The notes under the pieces were generated by a model that saw only the letters and a program-made list of their open reading frames with translations, made no database searches and was not told where the DNA came from. The translations under genes and the position numbers were made by a program. Below are positions 23,059 to 35,200 of a DNA stretch of 64,000 nucleotides, one piece after another (the first letter of the stretch is position 1; every line of letters begins with the position of its first letter). The DNA is from Ceratodon purpureus (Eukaryota; Streptophyta; Bryopsida; Pseudoditrichales; Ditrichaceae). Location: assembly GCA_014871385.1 (NCBI GenBank), contig CM026433.1, forward strand, positions 5,715,585-5,779,584. Reading direction: 5' to 3'.

Positions 23059-26000
23059 TGGCGTCATCCACAACATTATGTATCATTCCCAAAGAGCATC
23101 ATCAGACTTTAATTAGTCCAATTTTTGTACTATGCTATAAATTGAAAAAGAGACATGAATTTGTAATATTGCCAATAGACATTTTATTATTTTATTAGTA
23201 GAATTTCTTATGGAATTTGAATCCATATAGTCAAAAAAGAGGTTTGTGTTTATTCTTCAAGTAGAAAAAAAGAAAAGAAAAGAGGTACCAAAATCCCCCC
23301 AAAGTCGAGGAAAGATGCTTCCAACCCTAACAATTGTCGAGGGCTAATTGTACCTTGTTTTTTATTATGAATAGTACTATATGAAATGTGCTTCATCTGT
23401 CTATTTGTTAAAATTTCATCCATGTGTTAAGAAGTTCTGCCATTTTTGTTTTGTTTTGAATTTTAGGCTTGGATTAGGGCCTTTTGAAGTATAGCTTGTT
23501 TGTTTTTAACTTAGTACTTTCATACACTTTTCATTCCGTGCGGCATTTCTTTGGATTAAGAGTGTAACCTTCTTGACTCTTTGCACATTTGTAAACTTTA
23601 TGGGGCATGGCTTTTTAGGGAGGATATTTTATCAAGCTTTGAATTTTGTAAGTTGCCTTTGACATTTTTTGATTTAAGGTGTCTGCCTTATTTTAGGTGG
23701 AAAATTTTGATTACATGTCTCTCACTATTTTTAATTTTACCAAGTAAATGCTAATATAACCCACCTCATAAAAAAATTACATTATAATCTACATTGTATG
23801 TCACCTTGTAATAAAAGATTTTATATAAGACATTTTGATATAATACTTTTTGATATAGACATTGTTGATTTTCCATGAAATCTTCCTCTTGTACTCCCAC
23901 AAGCAAAAGTAGATATTTTGTAACCTAGAATGTAATTCAAATTTCCCAGAGAATGTGAGATCATAATGTAATAGTAGAAATAATAGTTTTTTTTTCGTTT
24001 TCGTAAAATTGCAAAGCATTGTTTTTGGAGTCCAAATAACCACTTTTGAATGTTGATTTTGATTTGTATTAGAATATTGTGTGGTTTCGTGTATTTGATT
24101 CTACTTATTATAAAAAATCATGGTTAAGGTTTAACTTTTAGTTCCAAAAATTTGAATCTTGATTCAAATCACTTTTGTCATTTGTCAAAAATTCACATAT
24201 TCTTATTTTAAAGATCCTTGGCGTAGAAATGGTATTCAACTAGGACAAGAATTGAGAAGAAATCGGATGGTTGAAAAACATCATCAGATGTGGTGAAGGG
24301 ACCTTCGAGAAAATGCATCGACCTGCAGTATTAATGCAAGAGTACTGCAGCTGCGTTGCACAGTTGTGTTGCAGTACTACTCTCAATACAGCACTTGTCT
24401 TGAATATTTAAAGCATACTATGTTAGCAATATTTTTTTAATCTTCATAATTGGAGCAACACAAATATTTTTTTGACTTATGGGATAGAATTGATGCGGTA
24501 TTGATGTGATATTTGGTAGGATATATGTATGGAAGCTGTATCAAATTAATATAACGTGCATCTATACTAAAAATAGCATCAAAAGCTTGTGGTTTCAATC
24601 TATTAGAAACATGTAATTTTAACTTGAGGAGCAACCATGACTGTGCAAGTCACTTGCAATAGAAAATAGTTTTAAAAGAGGTAAAAATAGCTTACATAAA
24701 GAAAACACCCTAATGATACACTTGAAGAACAATTATGCTTCTTTGCAAAAAAAAATCGAAAATGCCAATATTCATCTATTCAAATTTTTGAAGAAAAATT
24801 GGTTTTAGAACTTAAATACGTTTATAAAAAATTGAGCCTCGTTTCTAATGTCTGGAATCAATTGAACAAACTTGATAATTCTATCTATTTCTATCACCTT
24901 ATAGGAGTTGATGTTGTTTTCAGCCTACTTCAATAAATGACATTTCACCACGTTGTCAAATTTCAACTCTCCATACATGTGCAGAAAACACAATTCTTTG
25001 GAAATATAGCCATCTCCACCTTCCTTCATATTACACTTCAAAAGTAAACAGAGTTATCCATAAAATGTCATCTTGGTTCATTTTCACGTTCCATTAGGAT
25101 AGAAATATTACCATACCATTTTTTTTCATGAAAATATGATGTAGCACAAGTAAAAGTTGGACTTACTTCATGTCTGGAGCTTGGACCAAGACATAATGCA
25201 AGAGATTGGTATACTTGTAGTACTTGTAAGGGTAATGTTAAACATTAATTAATACATTTATTAATCAATTTACCAGAATATGAATATCAAGGTTTTTTTG
25301 TATAAAAGTTTTAGTGAAAAAAAAACATGACTATAGGTGAAATGATTTTCAGGCATAAAAATATTCTTGCATTCTAACTTCTTTAGCTGAAGTAGGATTG
25401 AAGCTACCTTTGGGTAAGTTACATGGTCTTTTTTTATCTAAGCTGGAGCTTGAAGGATGTAGAGTACCCATTGTACGCATTTGTATCTTTTCAAACCTTA
25501 GTCATTCGAAGTGCACGGATGGATTGTATTATGCACCCTTTGTACAATGATTTAGCTCGAGACAATTAAAAAAAAGATTTATGATATTATAGATTGTCAA
25601 TTGTAGTTTCTATTAATTGTAGTTTGTGTAGATTGAGTGGATCAAGATATGTAACCATGGCGGAAATAATAGGATTAAATACTGTGAACATTGCATGATT
25701 CTTGCAAAAGTACATCTTTGAGACATTTGAATGCTTTTGAAATCTATTCAGTTTTTACATTTAAGCCTAAAGAAAATCTACACCAGTGGAATAATTTGAA
25801 ATGTTCAGAATCTACATAAGTCATAGAGTTGGAGAATTACAAAATGTAATTTCTTATAACATGTAAGCTGCAAATTTAGTAGATATTATGCAATTGTTGC
25901 GGTACTGACATTTTACCTTGTAATAAATTTTGAGTACTGATTAGTGTATTGAAACAGAGTAGATTTTATTCAAATTCAACATTATAAAATTATGAATCTA

Positions 26001-26400
26001 GCAGAATCTATAGAGCTATCTTACTGCGGCAGTGCTATTTCAATTTTGCATCCCCTGGCGATTTTTTCCCAATGACGGGTTAGAAATCATTCATCGTTTG
26101 CATACTAGACGCAAGGAGACTTAAGATAGTAGCTCATGTACGTGTGAAAAAACAAAGTTCGAAAAAAGTGAAATCTCAATTTTTGGTGAATTTTTGAAGT
26201 TGCTGCAATATGATTGATTTTGGGCAGATTTTGAGAATAAATGAGCATATACCAGAGAATAAATGAACATATACCAGCAGATTTCAGCATGCCCTAATAG
26301 TGTTTTCAAACTTTAAGAGTGAAAAGTATAAGGAATTTTGGAACATGAATGGTCTTGTTAGAAACGTAGGAGAAAAATTTACAGTCTGCTAAAAGTTTCA
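23059..26400. other. AT-rich intergenic DNA
   Basis: No gene recognised over about 3.3 kb. Contains the second copy of the dispersed repeat (23784-23932) and a short hairpin (24341-24378, AGTACTGCA/TGCAGTACT). Confidence 0.5.
23784..23932 (+). repeat. Dispersed direct repeat, copy B
   Basis: Shorter copy of the unit at 22178-22404, same orientation, 1.6 kb apart, with clear point differences. Confidence 0.8.
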
Positions 26401-26544
26401 ACTTCATATGATCTAAATTTGGTACCTGAGAGCCTGACAAGAGTAAAATCGACCCATTTTGGGCCTCACTTGACTTTAGGGATTAAACTTGGGGAACCTC
26501 GTCTCTTTAGTACAGCTTCTACCAAGAATAAAATTGCCGCACCT

Positions 26545-29500
26545 TCACCAGTAATCACCACAAGAGCAGACGCCATCTTTGAAGTGGTGAAAGCGAGTAA
26601 CGTCCCGGGCCACAATCTCCCTTCCAGTCACCTTCGAGATGAACTTGGTTGCTGTATGGCAATCCGTACACACCCGAAGATTCTTGTACACACGAATTGG
26701 CTTTTCTACAGGTGTGTGCATCATTCCATAAGCAATAGCTAGCTTTTCACTGTGAGAGCAAAGTGCAAGTTCTTTGTCCTCCTCATCAATATTGCGCAAG
26801 ACAAGCCGAGTATCAGGAATGTAACCTTCAACCCTTAACTTTTTGATCAAGTTGTTCAGCACAGAATAAATCTTCTTTGCTTCTGGGTGAGACGTATCTC
26901 CTACAACAAAGCGATGAATCTTATTATTAATCTCAATCCAGCTTACCCCTGGCTCCTTGCGGATACCTCTTTCCTCCATCATGCACCGTATGAATGACAC
27001 TTGATCCCACTGGCCAGCGGCAGCATAGATGTTGGAGAGGAGCACAAATGTAGAAGCACACTCTGGTTCCAACTTGAGAACCTCTTTAGCAGCAAGTTCG
27101 CCCAACTCCACATTACCGTAAGTCCTACACGCACTCACCAAAATTCTCCAAGTCGCTGCATCTGCTTCAACTGGCATGTTGCCAATGAAGATCATTGCTT
27201 CCTCCAAGTGTCCTGCCCGCCCAAGAAGATCCACCATGCACGCATAATGCAACACATTACATTCGATGCCATAGTCTAGCGACATAGCTCGAAAGAGCCG
27301 ACGGCCTTCATCAACAAGGCCTGCATGACTACATGCTGACAATACTGCCACAAATGAGTACCCATCGGGTTTCAGACCATCAGCATTCATCTTCCTGAAT
27401 AATTCTAGGGCTTCTTGGCCACGCCCATGGTCTGCAAGTCCACCAATCATAACGTTCCATGTGATAACATCACGTTCCTCCATTCTATCAAATACTAATC
27501 GGGCTTCATCAATATTCCCACTCTTTGCATACATGTGGACAAGAGCATTAGCCACACGCAAGTCCGACTCAAGTCCTGCTTTCAGTAAATGGCTCTGAAC
27601 CGTCTTCACCCACTCAAAAGACCCCGCACTTGCACAAGCATTCAGAATGCTCAGATAAGTGACTGCATCTGGTTGAAAGCCTTCTCCTTTCATCTGGAGA
27701 TAGAGATGATAAGCCTCAACACCACGACCACTTTCTGCATACGCACCAATCATTGCAGTCCATGTGATGACATCACGTTCCTCCATTCTATCAAATACCA
27801 ATCGGGCATCATCCACACTGCCACTCTTTGCATATTTGTGAACCAGCGCATTGCCCACACGTAAATCGGACTCAAATCCTGCTTCCTGTATTTGGCTGTG
27901 AACCTCCTTCACCCACTCCATAGCCCCTGCGCTTGCTGATGCATTCAAGAGGCATACATATGTAATTGTATCTGGTTTGAAGCCTTCCCGCAGCATTTGG
28001 AGATAGAGTTCATATGCTTCCACACTACAGCCACTTCCTGTATAAACACCAATCATTACGTTCCATGTGATGACATCGCGCTCCTCCATTCTGTCAAATA
28101 CTAGTCGGGCATCATCAATATTCCCACTCTTTGCATACACGTGAACAAGGGCTTTGCCAACACGTAAATCGGACTCAAGTCCTGCTTCTCGTACATGGCT
28201 GTGAACATCCTTCACCCACTCTAAAGCCCCAGCGCTTGCACATGCCTTCAGGATGCTCAGATAAGTGATAGCGTCTGGTTGAAAGCCTTCTCGTTTCATT
28301 TGGAGATAAAGCTTATAGGCCTCAACACCCCGACCATTTTCTGCATACGCACCAATTATCACAGTCCATGTAATCACATTCCGCTCCTTCATCCTGTCAA
28401 ACACTATTTGGGCATCATCAATACTACCACTCTTTGAATACATGTGAACAAGGGCGCTGCCCACATGTAGATCGGACTCAAGTCCTGCTTCCTGAACATG
28501 GCTGTGAACATCCTTCACCCACTCTAAAGCCCCTGCGCTTGCACAAGCATTTAGGATGCTCGCATAAGTGATGGCATCCGGTTGGAAGCCTTCTCTTTTC
28601 ATTTGGAGATAAAGCTGATATGCCTTGACACCATGACCACTCTCTGCATGAGCACCGATTATCGCAGTCCATGTTATTATGTTGCGTTTCTTCATCCTGT
28701 CAAAAATTATTTGAGCATCGTCAATACTTCCAATCTTTGCATACATGTGAATGAGGGCGCTGCCCACACGTACATCCGACTCGAGTCCCTCAGACAAGGC
28801 ATGGCTGTGAATCTCCTTCACCCACTCAAAAGCCCCTGCACTTGCACAAGCATTTAGGATACTAACATAAGTGACTGCATCTGGTTTATTGCCTTTCCGC
28901 TTCATTTGAAGATAGAGATCATAAGCCTCAACACCACGACCACTTTCTGCATACGCCCCAATCATTATGTTCCACGTGATTACATTCCGTTCCTTCATCC
29001 TGTCAAATACTAGTCGGGCTTTATCAATATTCCCACTCTTTGCATACATGTGAACAAGAGCGCTGCACACACGTACATTCGACCCCAGTCCATCTTTGAA
29101 AGCATGGCTGTGAACCTCCTTCACCCACTCAAAAGACCCCGCACTTGCACAAGCATTCAGAATGCTCAGATAAGTGACTGCATCTGGTTGAAAGCCTTCT
29201 CCTTTCATCTGGAGATAGAGATGGTAAGCCTCAACACCACGACCACTTTCTGCATACGCACCAATCATCACGTTCCATGTAATGACATCACGTTCCTCCA
29301 TTCTGTCAAATACCAGTCGGGCATCATCCACACTACCACTCTTTGCATATTTGTGAACCAGCGCATTGCCCACACGTACATCGGACTCAAATCCTGCTTC
29401 CCGTATATGGCGGTGAACCTCCTTCACCCACTCCAAAGCCCCTGCGCTTGCTGATGCTTTCAAGATGCACAGATATGTAATTGCATCTGGCTCGAAGCCT

Positions 29501-30237
29501 TCGTGCAGCATTTGAAGATAGAGTTCATATGCTTCCAAACCACAACCGCTCTCCGCATATGCTCCAACCATCACATTCCAGGAAATGACATTCCGATCGG
29601 TCAAATCATCAAAAAATTGCCGGGCCTCCTTGATACTTCCACAATTTGTATACATCTTAAGGAGCGCAGTTCCTACACGAACATCTGATTCAAAAGCATC
29701 ATGTTTGATATGCATATGGACTTCCCTGCCCCATTTTAGAGCTAACGGGCTGGCACAAGCCTTCAGGATGCTCAAATAAGTAATCTCATCCGCCTGCACA
29801 TTTTCCTGGCGCATTTGATTGAAAATTGCCATTGCTTCTTCAGCACAACTGCGCTGAGCATAACCTCCAATCATGACGTTCCAGCTAATAACATCCTTCT
29901 TCCCAAGTGAATCAAACACTTGGCGTGCGCCATGCAGGTTACCACATCTGATATACACACTCAATAGGTTGTTCGCCACATATACGTTTTGCTCCATTTG
30001 ACTCTTGATGATGCAATCATGAACCTCCTTGGCCGCTTTAAGGTCTGTCTGCTTCAAGCACCGCTTGAGAAGTTCAACATACATGTACGAGTCTACACGA
30101 ATGCCTTGTTCCAGATGATTCTTCACAATAGTAATTGCTTCATTCATGGTACTTGCCTTTTGCATGTGCATGCTGCCACCACCATCTTCTCCATTATGCC
30201 TGAACTTATCAATAGATACTTCATGAGAACAAACCAT
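26545..30237 (-). CDS. PLS-class pentatricopeptide repeat protein with DYW domain (organellar RNA editing factor)
   Basis: An intronless 1230-aa frame. Nine P-type motifs (each starting V/I-I-T/S-W-N/T) alternate with L and S motifs from about residue 45 to 1000, so there are about 27 repeats. Then come E1/E2 motifs, the PG box (RKEPGVSWIEI near 1090) and a complete DYW deaminase domain: HSEKLA zinc/catalytic motif, CTDCH zinc motif and terminal CGDYW. Such proteins enter mitochondria or plastids, bind RNA by one-repeat-one-base recognition and convert a specific C to U. The start is the first ATG of the frame. The N-terminus is not strongly basic, so organelle targeting is inferred from the family. 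The central triplets are strikingly alike, indicating recent internal duplication. Confidence 0.96.
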   Translation of the reverse strand: MVCSHEVSIDKFRHNGEDGGGSMHMQKASTMNEAITIVKNHLEQGIRVDSYMYVELLKRCLKQTDLKAAKEVHDCIIKSQMEQNVYVANNLLSVYIRCGNLHGARQVFDSLGKKDVISWNVMIGGYAQRSCAEEAMAIFNQMRQENVQADEITYLSILKACASPLALKWGREVHMHIKHDAFESDVRVGTALLKMYTNCGSIKEARQFFDDLTDRNVISWNVMVGAYAESGCGLEAYELYLQMLHEGFEPDAITYLCILKASASAGALEWVKEVHRHIREAGFESDVRVGNALVHKYAKSGSVDDARLVFDRMEERDVITWNVMIGAYAESGRGVEAYHLYLQMKGEGFQPDAVTYLSILNACASAGSFEWVKEVHSHAFKDGLGSNVRVCSALVHMYAKSGNIDKARLVFDRMKERNVITWNIMIGAYAESGRGVEAYDLYLQMKRKGNKPDAVTYVSILNACASAGAFEWVKEIHSHALSEGLESDVRVGSALIHMYAKIGSIDDAQIIFDRMKKRNIITWTAIIGAHAESGHGVKAYQLYLQMKREGFQPDAITYASILNACASAGALEWVKDVHSHVQEAGLESDLHVGSALVHMYSKSGSIDDAQIVFDRMKERNVITWTVIIGAYAENGRGVEAYKLYLQMKREGFQPDAITYLSILKACASAGALEWVKDVHSHVREAGLESDLRVGKALVHVYAKSGNIDDARLVFDRMEERDVITWNVMIGVYTGSGCSVEAYELYLQMLREGFKPDTITYVCLLNASASAGAMEWVKEVHSQIQEAGFESDLRVGNALVHKYAKSGSVDDARLVFDRMEERDVITWTAMIGAYAESGRGVEAYHLYLQMKGEGFQPDAVTYLSILNACASAGSFEWVKTVQSHLLKAGLESDLRVANALVHMYAKSGNIDEARLVFDRMEERDVITWNVMIGGLADHGRGQEALELFRKMNADGLKPDGYSFVAVLSACSHAGLVDEGRRLFRAMSLDYGIECNVLHYACMVDLLGRAGHLEEAMIFIGNMPVEADAATWRILVSACRTYGNVELGELAAKEVLKLEPECASTFVLLSNIYAAAGQWDQVSFIRCMMEERGIRKEPGVSWIEINNKIHRFVVGDTSHPEAKKIYSVLNNLIKKLRVEGYIPDTRLVLRNIDEEDKELALCSHSEKLAIAYGMMHTPVEKPIRVYKNLRVCTDCHTATKFISKVTGREIVARDVTRFHHFKDGVCSCGDYW

Positions 30238-30429
30238 ACAAAAAGCTCTATTTCAGATGCATTCATTTTCAATCTTCATATTCTTTACATAGATGGTATT
30301 GCTTAGTCACAAATTCTCGCATGCGCCGAATTCGACTAATTACAAAAAGTGTGTTTTGCATTCACCTGAAACTTGTAAGCTTCATCTGAAGCGAAGAAAT
30401 ATGTCACAATTATATGCTTATGGCAATAC

Positions 30430-30966
30430 CTGTTTGGCTGTGCAGCGCCTTGGGAATCCTTGGCTTCATAACCTTGAGTCATCGGGTTAGCCTTGAGCCT
30501 TGCCTTCACCCACGCTGGTGTATACCAGCCATCTACCCAAAGTGCTTTCCCTGTCGCCTTATGTTTAAAGTCAGGTGCTCTTGGATTTTTCTGTAGGCAC
30601 CACAAGCCGTAATCAAATCTTGGCAACCTGACTCGTATTCACTCTACAACTTGTTCAACCAATCAGAAAGTATGTTGATGATGATAACTGTGATCCAGTC
30701 AACCTTCACTCTACTTCTAAACACGCAAAGAAAAACTTTGTGCTTGAGGTTATAAAGTCCCTATAACCTAGTACAAGCAAGAAATATCTTATCCTCCTCA
30801 CTCGTTTATTCAAATCATACTTTAATTTTCCATGATCAACTGCTAGTCCTGGTGATACCTTTTCAACTCTGTTGTCCCACCACTGGGAAGGATCCACAAA
30901 ATACTCTTCCCACACTTGTTCAGTTGTCTGTACTGCTTCGCCTGAATGAACTGCAACATGCTTCAT
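30430..30966 (-). CDS. OSB-like organellar single-stranded DNA-binding protein fragment (PDF motif); partial or decaying
   Basis: Two minus-strand exons can be joined: one ending at 30859 (TTEQVWEEYFVDPSQWWDNR, donor GTATCACC) and one at 30430-30590 (KNPRAPDFKHKATGKALW, acceptor CTACAG, donor GTATTGCC). Together they make the PDF motif (WWDNR...NPxxPDFKHKxTGxALW) that binds ssDNA in plant OSB proteins, which act on mitochondrial and plastid DNA. The expected upstream OB-fold is not readable. Between 30967 and 31260 there is an open frame (VRDVHLRGKKYTVWYL) that is out of frame with the PDF exon. Either exons are missed or the gene is broken. A GC-rich stretch near 32080-32270 encodes an Ala/Pro/Ser-rich start that could be its transit-peptide exon. 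It lies upstream of the PPR gene, same strand. Confidence 0.55.
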
Positions 30967-32253
30967 CCATGTCAGTCACATTCTCTCCATGTCGCAGAGG
31001 CAAATACCATACCGTATACTTCTTTCCACGAAGATGGACATCTCGTACAGACCTGCAGCATTTCTACTCCGGGATGATCTCTTCCTAACCGATGATGGCG
31101 AACACCTGATTTGTCCACCGGTTTTTCCTTCATACGAGGACCAGAGAACGGATAACGAAGGGTAAGTAGGCCACAAAGACTTGAAGAGTGTGATCGCACG
31201 CACATCCTGGCCACAGAAATCCCAATGCTCAGTCAAGGAGCATATTCGTAGCACTTTAAGCATACTTTTCCCGTTAATACTAAGGTGTTACGATAGTCAA
31301 CCGAGTTCATGACCTCTTACTTACTTTAGGGAAATGTGATAACGTACTACTCAAACAATGCATTTCGATTACGTATGGTGTTGTGAAGGAGACCTCATAC
31401 TTGGCCGACATATGTTGCAATCATGACCAGTCTATCCAGAATCACTTCTCTTGAACTCACTCACCTGTGCTGCATCAGCTCCACACACCAGCAAAAAGCT
31501 TCTGCGCTGTTGCTCATGCTGCAAATGTTGTCTGCTATTTAAATCCCACCACACAAACCGCGAAGGCAATTCCATCACTGGGACAAGCATGCAGGCTTCT
31601 TCCTCTCAGCCAGACAAGATTGCTTTCTCAATGCAAATTGGACCAGGTGCGGCTGAAAGCAAGCTTCAGGCAGTCACAACCTCGTGAAGCAATTGAAGTT
31701 GCTGTCTCCCAGATCATGTGAACTGGTTGTCAAAGAGGATGTTTCATTCAATAGCTCTTGAACAGCACAAAACAAGCAATGAGAACTCTGAAGAAACCAG
31801 AGAATTAAAATTAACAAAAATTGAATAGGCACCTGTTGGGCGACGTTGGGACTCCCCACCACCACCATCATCGCATCCTCAGATCGGAGCTCCCCATGAT
31901 CTCACCCCTCATCATGCTGAAAAATAGGCCCAATCCTTCCCCGAAACTGAGCCAAAACTGATCAAATTTCGACCAAATCTAAAAACCCACCTACCGAAAT
32001 GCTTTGAATTCTGTCCTGTGACAGATTCTAAGTGGGTAATTTGGTGATCGGAGCTGGGGCGAGAGAATTTTGAGGGAAATCAGACAAACCCTGCGTCGAG
32101 GGCGACGAGGGCGACGGCAACGGGGAGGCTGGGCGCGGATGGCGTGACGGGGAGGCGGGAAGCAAGAGGCGAGAGTCGGGAGAGTATTGTGCACAGATTC
32201 GGGAACGCCGGTTCTCGAACCAAGGAACGGCAGGCGGGGAGCGGGACCATTAA

Positions 32254-32682
32254 GGTGGAGGCACCTATAACCAACCAGTTAAGAGATTTGCCACTAAGAT
32301 TGAAGGTGTATAAGTTGAGGGAGATTTTTCCTTGAAGTGGAAATAGGTTTAAGGAGGAATGTAACTTTAAATGTCATGTTTACTTCAATATTTAATTTAC
32401 TATGAATTTTGAAAGACATTTTTTTTGTAATACATATAATTGATATGTAGGCTCACCTAAAACCGACCTCCATGACACCAAAACTTGATCACTGTGCTAC
32501 TACCAAAACATTCCCATATGATACCCTTTCATTCCCTTTGATTCATTTTCTACCAATCATGCTTCATACTTTCTTTTAGATCTCCCAAGATTTTGAACAG
32601 TAAGTGGTCGGAAATGGAGGTCGGAAATGGAGAAGTCTACTGATTAGTTATGGGTACGTGGTTGGCTATGGGTGCCTCTACC
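32254..32682. mobile_element. MITE with TTAA target duplication, copy 1
   Basis: Left end GGTGGAGGCACC and right end GGTGCCTCTACC are inverted repeats with one mismatch; matching continues inward over about 25 bases (CTATAACCAACC / GGTTGGCTATGG). Both ends are flanked by TTAA (32250-32253, 32683-32686), the target site of piggyBac-like elements. The 429-bp inside has no coding frame. The first 45 bases also match the right end of the 60.7 kb copy. Confidence 0.75.
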
Positions 32683-32689
32683 TTAACCA

Positions 32690-33320
32690 GGTTAGGATGG
32701 GGAGGTGAGGGGATCTCTGTAATGTAGTGCTACGAGCCTTTTTTGGGGACATGGTTGATGAATCCCCTAGTTTTTGGTTTTTTATTTTAAAATCTTTTGA
32801 GGGATGCTCCTAGAGTAATTTGGGGTCGCAGGCCCCATTTCTGAATTCAAAATCACCAAAAATGGTCTTGGGGTGGCCGAACTGAGAATTTCAGGGTTTT
32901 GAGAAAAAAAAACCCATTGGCTCGTGTAAACGCTCGTAGCGCTAAAATACGTGGATATGAGGTGAGGGATGAGCCCCACACTCCATTCCGCGAGGGTGGT
33001 GGATCCGTTAGTTGTTGATTGTTTTTGTAGTTTGAAGTGTAGGTTCAAGAAGAAGGTAAGGAATTTGGAAGTTTGAATTAGTATTAGGTAGAATAATTAG
33101 AAGCCTCAAACTTGTTCAAATGATTTCTAATGTATGTTTATGCAAGCTATTTTCTACGTTTATCTTTATGCTTGATTTTGCATTGGTTTACAATCATTCA
33201 ATTCTTGTATGTATGGATTGTGTTGAAGAAATGTATGGATTGTATTTACATTTTCTATTTTTGTAATGATTATGAAGAATTAAGGTTTAGAGTTTTAGAT
33301 ACTTTGCTCATTGTACGAAT
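32690..33320. other. Intergenic, no gene recognised
   Basis: AT-rich with short frames only. Confidence 0.4.
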
Positions 33321-33324
33321 TGAG

Positions 33325-34015
33325 GAATATCCATCATGAAACCCAAATAGGATTTATCACGAAAACTTGAAATTATCCTCACAGGAAGCATACATGAACA
33401 GCTCTTATAACTCTCTATACAATACCCATCATGAAGACCTTATGAATTATATCCAAATACCTTAGGAAAAATACCCATCATAAGCCAACTTTGAATTAAA
33501 TCACAACTTTCCAAGCAATACCCATCATACCTAGATTTTTAAGCAAAAAGATTTAACTGTGGTTGCCCTTTCATGGATTCCTAATGACTCTATGATAAAG
33601 AAAAGAAAAATGATGAATTGCAAGCACATAACAACTTCGAATGGCACACTATAGGATTGGGCCAATACCCATCATAGCCTCAATGGAGTTATATCACAAA
33701 ACTTTGAAACAATCATAAAAAGAAGCACACTTAGACATACCTCGTAAGTCCCTAGACAATACCCATCATGAACATAATTTTAAATCCATCGCCATCTTTA
33801 GGGTTTACTCATCTTGGCATTACCCATCATAGAGCAATTTCAAATGCATCACGATCTCTAGGAAATACCCATCATAGAGATTTTGAAATGCATTATGTAT
33901 TCTAGGAAATACCCATCATGGACTACATATGAGATAAATTACAATTACATGGACGAATACCCATCATAGAGATACTTTAGAATACATCACAATTCTTTAA
34001 ACCATACCTATCATG
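33325..34015 (+). repeat. Decayed minisatellite, period about 47 bp, core AATACCCATCAT
   Basis: The core occurs at 33421, 33470, 33517, 33664, 33758, 33864, 33908 and 33956, with variants at 33325, 33818 and 34002. Most gaps are 44-49 bases, and the longer ones are near multiples of that. The spacers are also related (words such as AAATTxCATCAC and TTTxAAATxCATC). The array is long diverged, so it is old. Confidence 0.85.
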
Positions 34016-34434
34016 ATTGCATTTCTACAAAAAAATTATATCTCTGCTTTGTGTAATCATTCCATAACACCTATAAACCTACAAAATAAAAATTTATTAA
34101 ATTGTTAAAACAATATGCTCTCAAAATATAAACCATTCAAATGTGCATATATTTTTAATGCATACAATAAATAAAAAAAATAAAAAATAAAAAATAATAA
34201 AAAAAAAAATAATGAGTGAAAGGTTTAAAACTTACCCCATTCAAAACTTCAATGGTGCTTGACTTACAAATCTCCTTTGAAACCACAAGTGATATCCACT
34301 TCAATTAATGTGCACAAAATTTTTTAGGTCCTCTCATTTCATTGGCTGGCAATTTCAAGTTGCAATTGTTCCTTTAAATGGATGTGGGTTCATAGGAATG
34401 ATTGCACACTAAGGCCAAAACGCCCCATTCATCC

Positions 34435-34700
34435 ACATGTCAAGGTAACCATGGGTTCGAACCATGGGTTACCTACTTGGATTATGAGGGATGAGAAAAC
34501 AAAGGGACCATCCCTGTCATTCATCCAGTAAGGTACTAGTGTGAGGGTTGATTCTCCCTGGCCTATAATGTAGGGGACAGACTCTGCACCATTTGGAACC
34601 CTAATCTTGTGAGGTCTCTCCACCTCTTTCGGAGCTCTAAACGAATCACAGCTGTAGTTCAAGATCTTTTGACTCCGAATTTGGAAACATTGAGGTAACC
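34435..34700 (-). repeat. Dispersed repeat unit, related to the tandem pair at 39.3 kb
   Basis: On the minus strand, AAGAGGTGGAGAGACCTC, then AGATTAGGGTT and CAAATGGTGCAGAGT, are shared in the same order with 39292-39345. The segment also has a tRNA-like B box (GGTTCGAACCC, minus, at about 34453-34463) inside a near-palindrome. It may be a SINE or LTR remnant. Confidence 0.6.
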
Positions 34701-35200
34701 TTGGCATTGATGCTCAGACTACCGGTTTAAGCCAGAGAGGGAGGGAGGGAGGGAGCGCGAGGACCCATTGCGAAGTGCTACGGGGCGGGAAGGGATAACT
34801 TGAGTCGGGAGGGGGCTTGGGTTTGGGTGTTTGGGTACTCGAGAATAGGAACAGAGTTTAGAGGGGCAAATTGTTGAGTAGAGGACTCTGCGTGGGTACA
34901 TTGAGGACACCATGAACTAGAAATATTGCAATTCATTTTAATTGATTTTTTATTATTAAAGTATTTTTAGTTAGTATTTTAATAAGAAAATTTCAGATAT
35001 ATTTAAGATATCTATTTAAAGTTTGTATAAGTCACCATTCCATATAATAAATATTTATGTGAAGGTGATTTTTACTACCGCACAATTATGGTTATTATAT
35101 TTAATTACGATAGATTCTAATTTATATATGTGCATTAAAATAAGTTAAAAATTTACTTTCGAGAATACAAATAAATCATGACTTTTCAAATTTTTGATGT

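Noticed and set aside
33325-34015. CRISPR-like array
   Set aside because: Eukaryotic context, core of only 12 bases, spacers related to each other: a decayed minisatellite.
34435-34470. tRNA gene at the GGTTCGAACCC word
   Set aside because: The B box sits in a near-palindrome without a D-arm or acceptor stem at tRNA spacing.
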